This document shows positions 19,812 to 30,232 of a DNA stretch of 64,000 nt, piece by piece; the first letter of the stretch is position 1; the number at the start of each line of letters is the position of its first letter. The stretch spans positions 930,001 to 994,000 of the forward strand of contig NZ_CP046056.1 in NCBI RefSeq assembly GCF_016132445.1, in the 5' to 3' direction. The notes beneath the pieces are model-generated. The model saw nothing but the letters and a program-made list of their open reading frames with translations, made no database searches and was not told where the DNA came from. Both the position numbers and the translations under genes were made by a program. The stretch is from Venatoribacter cucullus (GTDB taxonomy: Bacteria; Pseudomonadota; Gammaproteobacteria; Pseudomonadales; Oceanobacteraceae).

Positions 19812-20033
19812 CGGAAGTTCCTTTCGTTACGGCAGGCAATGAAACAATGTAACTACTTATTAATAGGTAAGTGATTATGGCAAAGAAAGACCATGTTGGC
19901 ATTGATCCGGCGCACTGAGTTTGTGTCAGTGGGGCGAATGTTCCGTACTTTGGCGGATTTTTCCCTGTTTGGCTGAAGGGGCCTTAGTCATACTGTCGCC
20001 ATGACCTTCCGATTTGCTGAATAAGAAGAAAAA

Positions 20034-22586
20034 ATGAAAGCTAAAATCCTGTTAAAACATACTTTGTTGGCATCAATGGCGGTAGGCGGCTTAACCGGCT
20101 GTTCTTCATTATTCGACTGGGTAGCTGCCCGTAATCTGGATCAGCCAGAAGGCACGGTAATGCTGGCCGGCCTGCAACAACCCGTGGAAATCCGCCGCGA
20201 TGAATACGGTGTTCCTTTTGTTGAGGCACAGAATATTGCCGACCTGACGTTCGGTATTGGTTATGCCATGGCGGAAGATCGTCTGGCACAGATGGTATCC
20301 ATGAATTTACTGGCGCGCGGACGGTTATCCGAAATGGTTGGGCCGCTGGGTGTGGATATGGACGTTTATATGCGCACGTTAGGCGTGCCGCAGATTATTG
20401 CTGAACGTTATCAGGCGGTGGGTGATGAGCTGAAAACCCATTTAACCGGCTTCAGCGCCGGTGTGAATGCTTATATAGAAACGCACAAAGACCGCCTTCC
20501 GCTGGAATTAACCCTGAACGGTTACACCCCGGAACCCTGGCAGCCGGAGAACACCATTGGGTTATTCGTGATGCTGAATCTGGGCGTGGGTTTTAACCTG
20601 CATGAAGAGCTGGCTTTTTTACAGATTGCCGAAAAAGTCGGCGCCGAAAAAACCGCGTATTTGGCGCCAATATTCCCCGATGAGCCGATTGATCTGGCTG
20701 AGGCCGGCAAGTTAGCCGATGTGGCGCTGGCGGCACAACAGTTACGCCCTCAATTGGATTTTCTGTCCGGTATTGAACAGCAGATGAAGCGTATTAATGG
20801 TCAGGGATTGGCGGCCTCGAATAACTGGGCTGTACACAAAGACCATACCGCCAATGGCGCGTCATTAGTGGCTAACGACACGCATTTATTACTCAGTCAC
20901 CCGTCTACCTGGATGTTAATGGGCGCGCGCAGCCCGGAATATTCCGGGGTTGGTATTGGTCTGCCGGGTATTCCGGCCTTGGTGGCGGGTTATAACGGCC
21001 ACATTGGCTGGGGTGAAACCATGGTGATGGCGGATACCCAGGATATTTTTCTGGAGCAATTGCGCCAGCGTGATGACGTAACGGAGTATTTGTATCAGGG
21101 CGAGTGGTATCCGGTGCAAAGTCGCACCGAAACGCTGACTATTAAAGGTGAAGAACCCTTAACCTTTACCGTACAGAGCACCCGTCATGGTCCGTTACTG
21201 AACCCGGCCGTAAAAGGAAAACCCAAGCATGAAATGATTCCGATGGCGACGGATTCATTATACGGTTTGGCCTTAAGCTGGACGGCACAATTTCCCGACA
21301 CCACCATCGATTCGTTTTTCCGTTTAGGGCAGGCGAAAAATCTGGATGAAGCCGAACAGGCATTGAATGGTGTGGGGTTTATTCACCTGAACGTCATCGC
21401 CGGTGATAAAGACAATATTCAATGGCAAATTACCGGTAATTATCCGCTGCGCAAAAACGGCACTGGCCATTTCCCCAGCCCGGGCTGGACGGGTGATTAC
21501 GACTGGACAGGTTCCTGGGGTGGTGCCGATACGCCACGGGTGCGTAACCCGCAGGCCGGGTTTGTGGCCACGGGCAACGACCGTACCGTCGGGCCGGGTT
21601 TTACCCCAACCTTAACCAGTTCCTGGTATTACCCGGAGCGCGGTGAACGTGCCCGCCAGTTGCTTGCCGAACGTAACGATCACGATGCGGCCAATATGGT
21701 GGCGATGCAGGCCGATCGCCATGATTTACTGATAGGGAAAGTGCAGCAACTGTGGCAGAGCGATGAATGGGCGGCCCTGATCGATACGGCAGCCAGTCGT
21801 CTGACTGCCGAGCAGCAATTAAGCGCAGAAAAAACGCTGAATATTCTGATGAATTTCGATGGCAACCTGGAAGAAAACTCGCGTAGTGCGGCGGTATGGG
21901 GAGCGTTTGAACACAACCTGATCCGTGCCATCTTTCTGGATGAGCTGGGGCCGGATGATGGTCGTTTGTGGACCGCGTTAATGGCCATGAATGGTCGTGC
22001 TTATTCCGGTTATCAGGATCATCTGCTCGGCCGCAAAACGCCTGGCGGTGACTGGGCGCCGTTCTGGGATGATGTGCGTACCGATGCTACGGAAAATCCC
22101 GGCGATATTATTGCTGCCGCGCTGGTGTCGACCTGGGATTATCTGCAACAAACCTTGGGTAACGATGACCAGCAATGGCAGTGGGGCCAACTGGCTTATT
22201 ACCACTGGCAAACCGAAACCACGCACATGCTGCCGTGGTTAAGCGGTGTGCAGAAATTTGCCGTACAGCGCTTAGCGAAATACACCGATCGCGGCCCGTA
22301 TCCGGCCGGTGGCAACCGTAATACCCTGAACGTGGCGGGTTACAGTCTCGGCAAAGATTATGGTGTGTGGAATATTCCGGCCATGCGATTAGTGGTGGAT
22401 TTCAGTGCCGAAGAGCCGCTGCAACTGGTGATTGCCGGTGGCCAGTCTGGCAACCCGGCTTCGCCGCATTATGACGATGGCATTGATCTGTGGCTGTCAC
22501 GGACCAACCGTACGTTGCCGTTTAATAATGAGGAAAAGGTGCAGGCACATTTTAATAAAGTGAAAGTGCTGCAGCCGGCTAACTAA
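20034..22586 (+). CDS. Penicillin acylase family lipoprotein
   Basis: Ntn-hydrolases of this family cleave amide bonds in penicillins, N-acyl-homoserine lactones or related acyl amides after autocatalytic maturation. The 850-residue precursor has a lipobox (LTGCS, Cys23), an alpha-chain region, and the maturation site GLAASNNWAVH with Ser262 as the expected N-terminal nucleophile of the beta chain. Conserved blocks NDTHL, ARSPEYSGVGIGLPGIPALVAG and the GYNGHIGWGETM segment follow. The Asn needed for the oxyanion and Arg/His positions lie downstream as expected. A role in quorum quenching or acyl-amide use is possible, but the substrate is not evident. Confidence 0.93.
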   Translation: MKAKILLKHTLLASMAVGGLTGCSSLFDWVAARNLDQPEGTVMLAGLQQPVEIRRDEYGVPFVEAQNIADLTFGIGYAMAEDRLAQMVSMNLLARGRLSEMVGPLGVDMDVYMRTLGVPQIIAERYQAVGDELKTHLTGFSAGVNAYIETHKDRLPLELTLNGYTPEPWQPENTIGLFVMLNLGVGFNLHEELAFLQIAEKVGAEKTAYLAPIFPDEPIDLAEAGKLADVALAAQQLRPQLDFLSGIEQQMKRINGQGLAASNNWAVHKDHTANGASLVANDTHLLLSHPSTWMLMGARSPEYSGVGIGLPGIPALVAGYNGHIGWGETMVMADTQDIFLEQLRQRDDVTEYLYQGEWYPVQSRTETLTIKGEEPLTFTVQSTRHGPLLNPAVKGKPKHEMIPMATDSLYGLALSWTAQFPDTTIDSFFRLGQAKNLDEAEQALNGVGFIHLNVIAGDKDNIQWQITGNYPLRKNGTGHFPSPGWTGDYDWTGSWGGADTPRVRNPQAGFVATGNDRTVGPGFTPTLTSSWYYPERGERARQLLAERNDHDAANMVAMQADRHDLLIGKVQQLWQSDEWAALIDTAASRLTAEQQLSAEKTLNILMNFDGNLEENSRSAAVWGAFEHNLIRAIFLDELGPDDGRLWTALMAMNGRAYSGYQDHLLGRKTPGGDWAPFWDDVRTDATENPGDIIAAALVSTWDYLQQTLGNDDQQWQWGQLAYYHWQTETTHMLPWLSGVQKFAVQRLAKYTDRGPYPAGGNRNTLNVAGYSLGKDYGVWNIPAMRLVVDFSAEEPLQLVIAGGQSGNPASPHYDDGIDLWLSRTNRTLPFNNEEKVQAHFNKVKVLQPAN

Positions 22587-23289
22587 ACGTCTGATCGTAG
22601 CGGTTGGCCACAAAGCGGCCACCGTCTACGCGCATCACCGTGCCGGTAACGGCACGGGCAGCCAGTAAATAATCACAAGCCTGCACAATTGCGCCGTAAC
22701 CCAGCTCTTCACCAATCAACGACTGCGACAAGACCTTTTTCCGGTAGGCGTCATCGTGCTCGGGTAAAAACTGCACCGGCCCCGGCTGAATCACATTCAC
22801 CCGTACTTTACCCGCCAGGCGCTGCGCCATGCTCAGCGACCAGTTCTGTAAGCCGGCTTTGGCGGCGCAATACACCGCAAAACGCTGATTGGGAATATCC
22901 GCGTAAATATCGCTGATGCTGATCATGGCTGCGTCGTCTGCCCACTGCGATTTCAGTGCATCGGTAATCATCACTGGGGCGGTGACGTGCACGTTCTGAT
23001 GTTGCGCAATGTGTTGTGCCAGATCGGTGGCCGCGGCATCGGGCACAAAGCATGAGGCGTTATGAATCACCGCATCAAACTGCCCCAGTGTCTTTAATTG
23101 CGTGCACAACGCCCGAATGCTGGCAGGGTCGGATAAATCGGCCTGCACAGCAGTCAGTGCAGGGTGCGTTTCTAACTCGCAGGCGGAATTAAAATGCGCC
23201 ACCACTTGCCAGCCCTGGTGCAGAAAATGTTGTGCCAGGGTTTTGCCTAACCGGCGACCGGCGCCGGTAATGAATATGCGTTTACTCAT
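22579..23289 (-). CDS. folM: FolM-like short-chain dehydrogenase (pteridine reductase type)
   Basis: Start at 23289 (MSKRIFITGAGRRLG), chosen because its ATG overlaps the folK stop codon as ATGA. The 236-residue SDR shows the nucleotide motif TGAGRRLGKTLA with the two arginines typical of the pteridine-reductase/FolM branch, the NAS segment (HNASCF), a serine in ISISD and the catalytic YxxxK (YCAAK). FolM reduces dihydromonapterin and dihydrofolate in E. coli. Coupling to folK strongly supports a pterin role. It converges with the acylase gene, overlapping it by a few bases. Confidence 0.85.
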   Translation of the reverse strand: MSKRIFITGAGRRLGKTLAQHFLHQGWQVVAHFNSACELETHPALTAVQADLSDPASIRALCTQLKTLGQFDAVIHNASCFVPDAAATDLAQHIAQHQNVHVTAPVMITDALKSQWADDAAMISISDIYADIPNQRFAVYCAAKAGLQNWSLSMAQRLAGKVRVNVIQPGPVQFLPEHDDAYRKKVLSQSLIGEELGYGAIVQACDYLLAARAVTGTVMRVDGGRFVANRYDQTFS

Positions 23290-23672
23290 AGTGCCTGCCA
23301 CTGTTGTTGTACGCGCAGATAATAGGGTTCTTCCAGTGTCGCTTGCCGGCATTCCTCCGCGGTATTGGCCGTGGCGAGAATATCAATATCAATGGTGCGG
23401 TCTTTGGTTTTGCGGCCCGGATTTTTCGGCTCCCGGCCTAACTTTACTTCAATATGTTGCAGCCGCTGTTTCAGCGGGCCGGGTAATAAATCCGACTCCA
23501 GCACCAATAATTGATTGCAGAATTCATGGTGAAAGGTGTCCCCCACCGGCGCTGTGGTAACCACGGGTGATTGCGCGGTAATTCGCCCCAGATGAGCGAG
23601 TTCGGTAATGGCACCGGGCAGGTGTTTATGAGGCTCAAGATTGCTGCCCAGTCCCAGCAGATAACAACGCAT
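23286..23672 (-). CDS. folK: Hydroxymethyldihydropterin pyrophosphokinase (short)
   Basis: The pterin-pyrophosphokinase catalyses the step before dihydropteroate formation. ATG at 23672 (MRCYLLGLGSN) gives 128 residues, shorter than the usual 150-160. It retains the N-terminal GLGSNLEPH loop, an ETAP-equivalent TTAPVGDTFH, FCNQLLVLESD, and the signature REPKNPGRKTKDRTIDIDIL near the end, which includes the catalytic Asp pair. The C-terminal extension of longer homologues is missing, but the core is intact. The ORF extends further upstream (to 23933) without support. It overlaps folM by four bases. Confidence 0.9.
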   Translation of the reverse strand: MRCYLLGLGSNLEPHKHLPGAITELAHLGRITAQSPVVTTAPVGDTFHHEFCNQLLVLESDLLPGPLKQRLQHIEVKLGREPKNPGRKTKDRTIDIDILATANTAEECRQATLEEPYYLRVQQQWQAL

Positions 23673-23859
23673 GCAGTATTTGTCCGTCAGGAAAAAACAG
23701 GCATCAGCATCGGTATTGCAGCGGAGGCTGTCAAGGCAAAGACCTGCCTGTGGCTGAGGCCAGTTCGGGAAAAAGTGTGAAATTCCACCGCGGTCATTGG
23801 TCTTTATCTGACCGGCTGGCTTGATGATGGCTTCGTTGATGATTGTGCAAGGAGGCGTC

Positions 23860-24699
23860 ATGCCGCTGTTGCTTTGTTTCTTTCTGCTACTGGTCACCAG
23901 CCCGGTTGCCCTGAGCGAAACACCGGATATCACTCTGGCGCAGATTTATCGTGATGATCTGGATGTCACGGCCTATGTCATCAGTGAGAAATACGACGGT
24001 GTGCGGGCCTACTGGGATGGTCAGCAGTTACTCACCCGTCAGGGTAATGCGCTGCCAATACCGGATTTTTTCCGGCGGCAGCTGCCGGCACAGTCTTTAG
24101 ATGGCGAGTTATGGTTTGGCCGCGGTGAATTTTCCCGGGCCGCCGCGCTGGTGCAGCGCTTACCGGATCATGCGGAGTACCAGCCTGAATGGCAGGCGGT
24201 GCGCTATATGCTGTTCGATGCACCACAACAGCCGGGCGGTTTTATGCAGCGGCTGGATTTTTTACAGAGCCTCGCCGATGCCGTGCAGCGCCCGCAGCTG
24301 CTGGTAGCGCCTCAATGGACGGTAAGCAGTCATGGCGAATTACAGCAGCAATTGCAGGAATTTACCGAAGCCGGGGCCGAAGGCTTAATGCTGCGCCATC
24401 AGCAGGCGCCCTATCGCGGTGGGCGCAGCAGCGATTTAATCAAACTGAAAGCCTTCGATGATGCTGAAGCCACGGTGCTGGCGCATCTGCCGGGTAAAGG
24501 TAAATTCAAGGGCATGCTCGGCTCGGTGCTGGTGCGGCTGGATAACGGCCGTGAGTTACGCATCGGCAGCGGCTTTACCGATGCCGAACGGCTGGCACCA
24601 CCACCGGTTGGCAGTCGCATCACGTTTCAGTATCAGGGTTACACCAGCACAGGCTTGCCGCGTTTTGCCCGTTATTGGCGCCCCCGCAACGATGAATAG
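23860..24699 (+). CDS. Exported ATP-dependent DNA ligase (LigE type)
   Basis: Start at 23860 (MPLLLCFFLLL) because AGGAGG lies four bases before it; upstream Met codons in the frame have no ribosome site. The first 19 residues are a signal peptide ending at VALSE, so the enzyme is probably periplasmic. The adenylation motif EKYDGVR gives Lys44 as the nucleotide-binding lysine. Further nucleotidyltransferase motifs include DGELWFGRG, the GLMLR block (AEGLMLRHQQAPY) and SSDLIKLK, with an OB-fold after residue about 220. The 279-residue length fits the small periplasmic bacterial ATP ligases linked to DNA uptake or biofilm DNA. It precedes recJ in the same direction. Confidence 0.9.
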   Translation: MPLLLCFFLLLVTSPVALSETPDITLAQIYRDDLDVTAYVISEKYDGVRAYWDGQQLLTRQGNALPIPDFFRRQLPAQSLDGELWFGRGEFSRAAALVQRLPDHAEYQPEWQAVRYMLFDAPQQPGGFMQRLDFLQSLADAVQRPQLLVAPQWTVSSHGELQQQLQEFTEAGAEGLMLRHQQAPYRGGRSSDLIKLKAFDDAEATVLAHLPGKGKFKGMLGSVLVRLDNGRELRIGSGFTDAERLAPPPVGSRITFQYQGYTSTGLPRFARYWRPRNDE

Positions 24700-24754
24700 C
24701 GCTGTGCTAAACTGCCGCCCTTTCGTCAGCCACTGGCAGCAGGATATTTCTTCG

Positions 24755-26467
24755 ATGGTGCAGATTACGCAGCGACCGTTATTAACCGATCCCGGGGCTT
24801 TGCCGGTGCACCCGGTACTGGCGCGGGTCTATGGTGCGCGCGGCATCAGCCGGCCAGAACAGCTGGAACTGACCTTAAAACGCCTGCTGCCGTGGCAGAG
24901 CCTGAAAGGCATTACCGAGGCGGTGGAGCTGCTGTTGCCGGTGGTGTTGCAGGGCAAAAAACTGCTGGTGGTCGGCGATTTCGACGTCGATGGTGCCAGC
25001 AGTACGGCGCTGGCGATCCGCGCCTTGCGGATGCTGGGGGCGCAGCAACTGGATTACTTAGTGCCGAACCGCTTTGATTTCGGTTATGGCCTGTCGCCCG
25101 AGCTGGTGCAAGTGGCGCTGACACTAAAGCCCGATCTGATTATGACGGTGGATAACGGCATCGCCTCGCATGAGGGTATTGCAGCAGCTCAAGCGGCCGG
25201 TGTGCCGGTGCTGGTGACCGATCACCATCTGGCAGCTGCGACCTTGCCGGATGCGGCTGCCATCGTGAATCCGAACCAGCCAGGCTGTGAATTTCCCTCC
25301 AAAGCCGCCTGCGGCTGCACCGTGGTGTTTTATCTGATGCTGGCGCTGCGGGCGCGATTGTCAGAGCTGAATAAACTGCCCGACCCGCAACCCAATCTGG
25401 CGCAGCTGCTTGATCTGGTCGCTCTTGCCACGGTGGCCGATGTGGTGCCGCTGGACGATAACAACCGCATTCTGGTCGAGCAGGGCCTGCGCCGTATCCG
25501 CGCCGGCCACAGCAGTGCCGGTATTATGGCCCTGATTCAGGTGGCGGGCCGGCAAGCGGTGCGCTTAGTAGCCGCTGATTTTGGTTTTGCGCTGGGACCA
25601 CGACTGAACGCCGCCGGGCGGCTGGACGATATGTCACTCGGCATTGAGTGCTTACTCACCGATGACCCGGGGCGTGCGCAGCAGCTGGCACAAACACTGG
25701 ATGAAATGAACCGCGACCGCCGCGATATTGAACAGGGGATGCAGGCCGAAGCATTGCGGTATCTGCAGCAGTTCGATGCCGGTAACAATCTGCCCACCGG
25801 GCTGGTGCTGTTTCAACGCGACTGGCATCAGGGCGTAATCGGCATTCTGGCCTCGCGCATCAAAGAAAAAACCCACCGTCCGGTGATTGCGCTGGCGGCT
25901 GACGATCAGGGCTGGCTGAAAGGTTCGGCGCGTTCCATTGCCGGTTTGCATTTGCGCGACGCGCTGGACGAAGTACACAAGCAAGCACCGCATTTAATGA
26001 AAAAATTCGGCGGTCATGCCATGGCGGCGGGCTTAACGCTGGCAGCCGACGGGCTGGACGAATTCAGCCGGCTGTTTGATCAGGTCTGCCGGCGGCATCT
26101 CACCGAAGCACAATTGCAGCAACGGCTGGAAACTGATGGTGCCTTAAACGCCGCCGATTTCAGTTTTGAACTGGCGCAACAGCTGCGCTGGGGCGGGCCC
26201 TGGGGCCAGGCCTTTCCCGAGCCGCTGTTCAGTGGCCGCTTCCGGTTGGTGCAGCAGCGTATTGTTGGCGAGAAGCATCTGAAACTGGTGTTGCAGCCCG
26301 AAGGCAGTGATCTGGTGCTGGATGCCATCTGGTTTGGCATTGATACCAGCCAGTGGCCGGACCCGTCAGTGCAATGGGTTGAGGCCGCGTTTCAGCTGGA
26401 TATTAATGAATTCCGTGGCCAGAAGACTCTGCAGTTAATGCTGCGTGAGGTGGTCAAAATTTCATAG
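24755..26467 (+). CDS. recJ: Single-stranded-DNA-specific exonuclease RecJ
   Basis: RecJ degrades single-stranded DNA 5'-3' in recombinational and mismatch repair. The start at 24755 (MVQITQRPLLTDPG) aligns with the E. coli start, where the N-terminus runs into LPWQSLKGITEAV; longer in-frame starts (24692, 24458) run back into the ligase gene without a ribosome site. The 570-residue protein shows the DHH-superfamily metal motifs VVGDFDVDGASS, MTVDNGIAS, VTDHHLAAA and the DHHA1 block MKKFGGHAMAAG near residue 415, then an OB-fold. It may be transcribed with the ligase gene. Confidence 0.97.
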   Translation: MVQITQRPLLTDPGALPVHPVLARVYGARGISRPEQLELTLKRLLPWQSLKGITEAVELLLPVVLQGKKLLVVGDFDVDGASSTALAIRALRMLGAQQLDYLVPNRFDFGYGLSPELVQVALTLKPDLIMTVDNGIASHEGIAAAQAAGVPVLVTDHHLAAATLPDAAAIVNPNQPGCEFPSKAACGCTVVFYLMLALRARLSELNKLPDPQPNLAQLLDLVALATVADVVPLDDNNRILVEQGLRRIRAGHSSAGIMALIQVAGRQAVRLVAADFGFALGPRLNAAGRLDDMSLGIECLLTDDPGRAQQLAQTLDEMNRDRRDIEQGMQAEALRYLQQFDAGNNLPTGLVLFQRDWHQGVIGILASRIKEKTHRPVIALAADDQGWLKGSARSIAGLHLRDALDEVHKQAPHLMKKFGGHAMAAGLTLAADGLDEFSRLFDQVCRRHLTEAQLQQRLETDGALNAADFSFELAQQLRWGGPWGQAFPEPLFSGRFRLVQQRIVGEKHLKLVLQPEGSDLVLDAIWFGIDTSQWPDPSVQWVEAAFQLDINEFRGQKTLQLMLREVVKIS

Positions 26468-26481
26468 CGGGGGAGCGTACG

Positions 26482-26910
26482 ATGCACACAGGGATGTTAT
26501 TTTTTATATGTTGGCTAGGTCTGGTAATCAGTCTGCCGGTACAGGCTGAAATCTATCGCTGGACCGACGCCAATGGGCAGACGCATTTTGGTGAAAAACC
26601 ACCGCGCGGGCAGGGCGCGGACGTGGTGGAGCAACAACCGCTGAACACCATGCAGCCGCCACCGGACGTGCCGTCGCTCATCAACTGGCGCGAGCGTGAA
26701 CAACAGGTGCAGGAAGAGCGCCGCGCACAACGGCTGCGGCAGGAAAAGCAGCACCAGGCTCGGGAAAAACAGCAGCAGCGCTGCCAGCAGGCGCGCGATT
26801 CGCTGCGCGAATTTGAGCGCCGTTCTTATACCGATACCAGCCTGACCGCCCTGCAGAAACGCACCCTGCGCCGCGAGCGGCTGCGCGCCAGCATTAAAAA
26901 GAACTGCTGA
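26482..26910 (+). CDS. DUF4124-domain exported protein
   Basis: A 142-residue product with a signal peptide (LFFICWLGLVISLPVQA) followed by a DUF4124 domain (AEIYRWTDANGQTHFGEKPP), a short beta-rich module of unknown role in envelope proteins. The rest is a charged, Gln/Arg-rich helix (EREQQVQEERRAQRLRQEKQ) likely to form a coiled coil. The last codons AAA AAG AAC TGC TGA are the first unit of the tandem repeat at 26896-27026, so the stop lies inside a repeat tract. It lies 14 bases after recJ, suggesting shared transcription. Confidence 0.85.
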   Translation: MHTGMLFFICWLGLVISLPVQAEIYRWTDANGQTHFGEKPPRGQGADVVEQQPLNTMQPPPDVPSLINWREREQQVQEERRAQRLRQEKQHQAREKQQQRCQQARDSLREFERRSYTDTSLTALQKRTLRRERLRASIKKNC

Positions 26911-27026
26911 AAAAAGAACTGCTGAAAAAAGAACTGCTGAAAAAAGAACGGCTGAAAAAGAACGGCTGAAAAAGAACGGCTGAAAAAGAACGGCTGAAAA
27001 AGAACGGCTGAAAAAAGAACGGTTAA
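26896..27026. repeat. 14/15-bp tandem repeat grown from the gene's 3' end
   Basis: Nine tandem copies: four of 15 bp (aaaaagaactgctga, then aaaaagaacggctga), four of 14 bp (aaaagaacggctga), and a final degenerate one. The first copy is the end of the DUF4124 gene, so the tract looks like slippage expansion of a coding 3' end. Change between 15 and 14 bp shifts frame at each unit, so any readthrough frame would vary with copy number. Confidence 0.9.
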
Positions 27027-27044
27027 TGCCGGTTGGGCAGGCAT

Positions 27045-27072
27045 AAAAAACGGGAGCCGCAGCTCCCGTTTT
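27045..27072. terminator. Bidirectional terminator
   Basis: CGGGAGC-cgca-GCTCCCG with an A-run before and a T-run after serves both the plus-strand DUF4124 gene and the minus-strand efflux operon. Confidence 0.88.
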
Positions 27073-27088
27073 GGTGTTACCCGTTCAC

Positions 27089-30000
27089 TCAGTGATCGGT
27101 GGGTATCGGCTTATGCTTGTTACCCATTTTCAGGCTCAGCTTCATCACTAGCACATAGAACAGCGGTACGAAGAAGATGGCCAGGAAGGTCGCCGCAAGT
27201 ACGCCGCCGATTACCCCGGTACCAATGGCCTGACGGCTCATGGCGCCGGCGCCGGTGCTCAGCGCCAGCGGCAGTACGCCGAGGGTGAAGGCCAGCGAGG
27301 TCATCAGAATCGGGCGTAAACGCATACGCGCGGCTTCCATGGTGGCGGCTACCAGCTCTTTGCCGGATTCAAATTCCGCCTTGGCAAATTCCACGATCAG
27401 AATGGCGTTCTTGGCCGACAGACCAATGGTGGCCAGCAGACCGACCTGGAAGTACACGTCGTTGCTCAGCTCACGCAATACCGCCGCCAGCAGGGCACCC
27501 AGCACGCCGAGTGGCACCACCATCATCACGGAGAAGGGGACCGACCAGCTTTCATACAGCGCCGCCAGACAGAGGAATACCACCAACAGCGAAATTGCCA
27601 GCAGGAAGGGGGTTTGCGAGCCGGCCATACGTTCCTGGTATGACATACCAGTCCACTCCAGACCCACCCCGGCGGGCAGGCGGGATACCAGTTCTTCCAT
27701 GGCGGCCATGGCATCACCGGTGCTCATACCCGGTGCAGCTTCGCCCTGAATGTTCATCGACGGTACGCCGTTGTAACGCTCCAGACGCGGTGAGCCGAAC
27801 TCCCAGTGAGTGCTGGCAAAGGCGTTGAATGACACCATTTCACCCTCGCGGTTACGCACATACAGCTGGCCTAAATCTTCCGGAAGCATGCGGTAAGGCG
27901 CATCGGCCTGCATGTACACCTTTTTAACCCGGCCGCGGTCGATAAAGTCGTTCACATAAGAACCACCCCAGGCGGTGCTCAGGGTCTGGTTCACTTCGCT
28001 GATATTAATGCCCAGCGATTTTACTTTTTCGTAGTCCACATCGATGCGGAAGATCGGTACATCGGGCATACCGTTCGGTCGTACCCGCGCCAGCCGTGGA
28101 TCCTGTGCTGCCATTCCCAGCAGCTGGTTACGGATGCCGGTCATGGCTTCATGGCCCAGGTTGTTACGGTCGAGCAGCATCATATCGAAGCCCGAGGCGG
28201 TACCCAGTTCCGGAATCGGCGGCAGGTTGATCGGGAAGATGGTGGCATCTTTGATCTGGCTCAGGCCAGCCCAGGCGCGGCCCAGAATGGCACCGGCCGA
28301 CTGCGAAGGATCCTGACGCTCGCTCCAGTCTTTCAGCTTCACAAACGCCATACCCATGTTCTGCCCCTGACCGGCAAAACTGAAGCCCGCCACCGAGAAC
28401 ACCGATTCCACACTCGGCTCAGTGTCGTAATGCGCTTTCAGTTTATCCATCACTTCATTGGTACGTTCCATGGTGGCGCCTTGCGGCAGCTGCACCAGGT
28501 TGATCAGCACGCCCTGGTCTTCGGTGGGCAGGAAGGAGGTGGGCAGGCGCATATAAATAACCGCCAGCACCAGCAACAGGGCGCCATACACTGCCATCAT
28601 GCGCAGCGGCCGGGTTACGGTACCGCCAACGCTGCTGACGTAGCCTTTGGTGGCACGGTCAAACAGGCGGTTAAACCAGCCGAAAAAGCCTTTCTGCTCG
28701 TGCAGTTCGCCTTTATGCATGGGTTTCAGCATGGTCGCGCACAGCGCCGGCGTCAGTACCAGAGCGACCAGCACCGACAACACCATGGCGGAAACGATGG
28801 TGATGGAGAACTGGCGGTAAATTACGCCGGTCGAGCCGCTGAGGAAGGCCATGGGGACGAATACCGCCGACAGCACCAGCGCAATACCGATAATGGCGCC
28901 GGTAATCTGTTCCATGGAACGGCGGGTGGCTTCACGCGGGGGCAGGCCCTCTTCGTGCATGACCCGTTCGACGTTTTCCACCACCACAATGGCATCGTCC
29001 ACCAACAGGCCGATGGCCAGCACCATGCCGAACATGGTGAGGGTGTTAATGCTGAAACCGAAGGCCGCCATAATGCCCAGCGTACCCAGCAAGACCACCG
29101 GCACAGCGATGGTGGGAATTAACGTCGCGCGCAGGTTACCGAGGAACAGGAACATCACCAGGAATACCAGGATGATGGCCTCGACCAGGGTTTTGAATAC
29201 TTCGTTAATAGAGATGCGCACGAACGGGGTGGTATCGAAGGGGTAAACCACTTCCACACCCTGCGGGAAGAAGCGCTGCATTTCTTCCACTCTGGCCCGC
29301 ACGGCGGCGGCGGTATCCAGCGCGTTGGCACCACTGGCCAGCTGAATCGCCATACCGGTAGCCGGCATGCCGTTATAACGGCCTTCGGCCATGTAGTTTT
29401 CTGCACCCAGTTCCAGGCGGGCGACGTCTTTCAGACGCACCTGTGAACCATCGGTGTTTACTTTCAGCAGAATGTTTTCAAACTGACCGACATCTTCCAG
29501 CCGGGTTTGCGCCTGAATGGTCGCGTTCAGCTGCTGATTTTCCACCGCCGGTAAACCACCCAGCTGGCCGGCGGCAAACTGAGTGTTCTGTTCCGCGACA
29601 GCCTGACGCACTTCCAGCGGCGTTAAGCCGTACGCATTGAGTTTTTCCGGCTGCAGCCAGATACGCATGGCGTACTGTGCCCCAAACACACGGATTTCAC
29701 CCACGCCCGGCGTCCGCGACAGCGGTTCTTTTAACTGGCTGTTGGCGAAGTCGGAGAGGTCATTACGGGTTAATTTGCCGTCCGAGGAAATCAGGCCCAC
29801 CACCATCAGGAACGAGGAAGAGGCCTTGTTGACGCTGATACCTTGCTGCTGAACTTCCTGCGGCAGCAGGGCTTCTGCCAGCGACAGTTTGTTCTGCACC
29901 TGTACCTGAGCGATATCGGGGTTGGTGCCCGGGGCAAAGGTCAGGTTAATCGTAACGTTGCCCGAGCTGTTGCTCTGCGACGACATATACAGCAGGCCAT

Positions 30001-30217
30001 CCAGGCCGGTCATGTTCTGTTCGATTACCTGGGTAACGCTGTCTTCCAGAATCTTGGCCGACGCACCCGGGTAGTTGGCCGAAACACGCACCGAGGGCGG
30101 GGCGATGGTCGGATATTGCTGCACCGGAAGCTGCACTAATGACAGCACCCCGGCGAGCATAATGATAATGGCGATCACCCAGGCAAAAATCGGGCGATCG
30201 ATAAAAAACTTGGCCAT
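27089..30217 (-). CDS. RND multidrug efflux transporter (AcrB/MexB type)
   Basis: This 1,042-residue inner-membrane pump belongs to the hydrophobe/amphiphile (HAE1) family. It has 12 predicted transmembrane segments and two large periplasmic loops. Hallmarks include [20 protein letters not shown] at the start, the [17 protein letters not shown] block in the first loop, the [16 protein letters not shown] segment of the fourth helix (with the proton-relay Asp-Asp), and the GTGVIGG segment near the end. It follows the membrane-fusion gene by 15 bases. No TolC-like gene or regulator is adjacent, so an outer-membrane channel must be encoded elsewhere. Substrates cannot be told, but dyes, detergents and antibiotics are typical. 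Confidence 0.96.
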   Translation of the reverse strand: MAKFFIDRPIFAWVIAIIIMLAGVLSLVQLPVQQYPTIAPPSVRVSANYPGASAKILEDSVTQVIEQNMTGLDGLLYMSSQSNSSGNVTINLTFAPGTNPDIAQVQVQNKLSLAEALLPQEVQQQGISVNKASSSFLMVVGLISSDGKLTRNDLSDFANSQLKEPLSRTPGVGEIRVFGAQYAMRIWLQPEKLNAYGLTPLEVRQAVAEQNTQFAAGQLGGLPAVENQQLNATIQAQTRLEDVGQFENILLKVNTDGSQVRLKDVARLELGAENYMAEGRYNGMPATGMAIQLASGANALDTAAAVRARVEEMQRFFPQGVEVVYPFDTTPFVRISINEVFKTLVEAIILVFLVMFLFLGNLRATLIPTIAVPVVLLGTLGIMAAFGFSINTLTMFGMVLAIGLLVDDAIVVVENVERVMHEEGLPPREATRRSMEQITGAIIGIALVLSAVFVPMAFLSGSTGVIYRQFSITIVSAMVLSVLVALVLTPALCATMLKPMHKGELHEQKGFFGWFNRLFDRATKGYVSSVGGTVTRPLRMMAVYGALLLVLAVIYMRLPTSFLPTEDQGVLINLVQLPQGATMERTNEVMDKLKAHYDTEPSVESVFSVAGFSFAGQGQNMGMAFVKLKDWSERQDPSQSAGAILGRAWAGLSQIKDATIFPINLPPIPELGTASGFDMMLLDRNNLGHEAMTGIRNQLLGMAAQDPRLARVRPNGMPDVPIFRIDVDYEKVKSLGINISEVNQTLSTAWGGSYVNDFIDRGRVKKVYMQADAPYRMLPEDLGQLYVRNREGEMVSFNAFASTHWEFGSPRLERYNGVPSMNIQGEAAPGMSTGDAMAAMEELVSRLPAGVGLEWTGMSYQERMAGSQTPFLLAISLLVVFLCLAALYESWSVPFSVMMVVPLGVLGALLAAVLRELSNDVYFQVGLLATIGLSAKNAILIVEFAKAEFESGKELVAATMEAARMRLRPILMTSLAFTLGVLPLALSTGAGAMSRQAIGTGVIGGVLAATFLAIFFVPLFYVLVMKLSLKMGNKHKPIPTDH

Positions 30218-30232
30218 AACGGTTACCGCTCC

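Noticed and set aside
28151-29122. 323-codon plus-strand frame
   Set aside because: It lies wholly antisense to the RND pump gene and is His/Gln-rich, as expected from a shadow of GC-biased codons.
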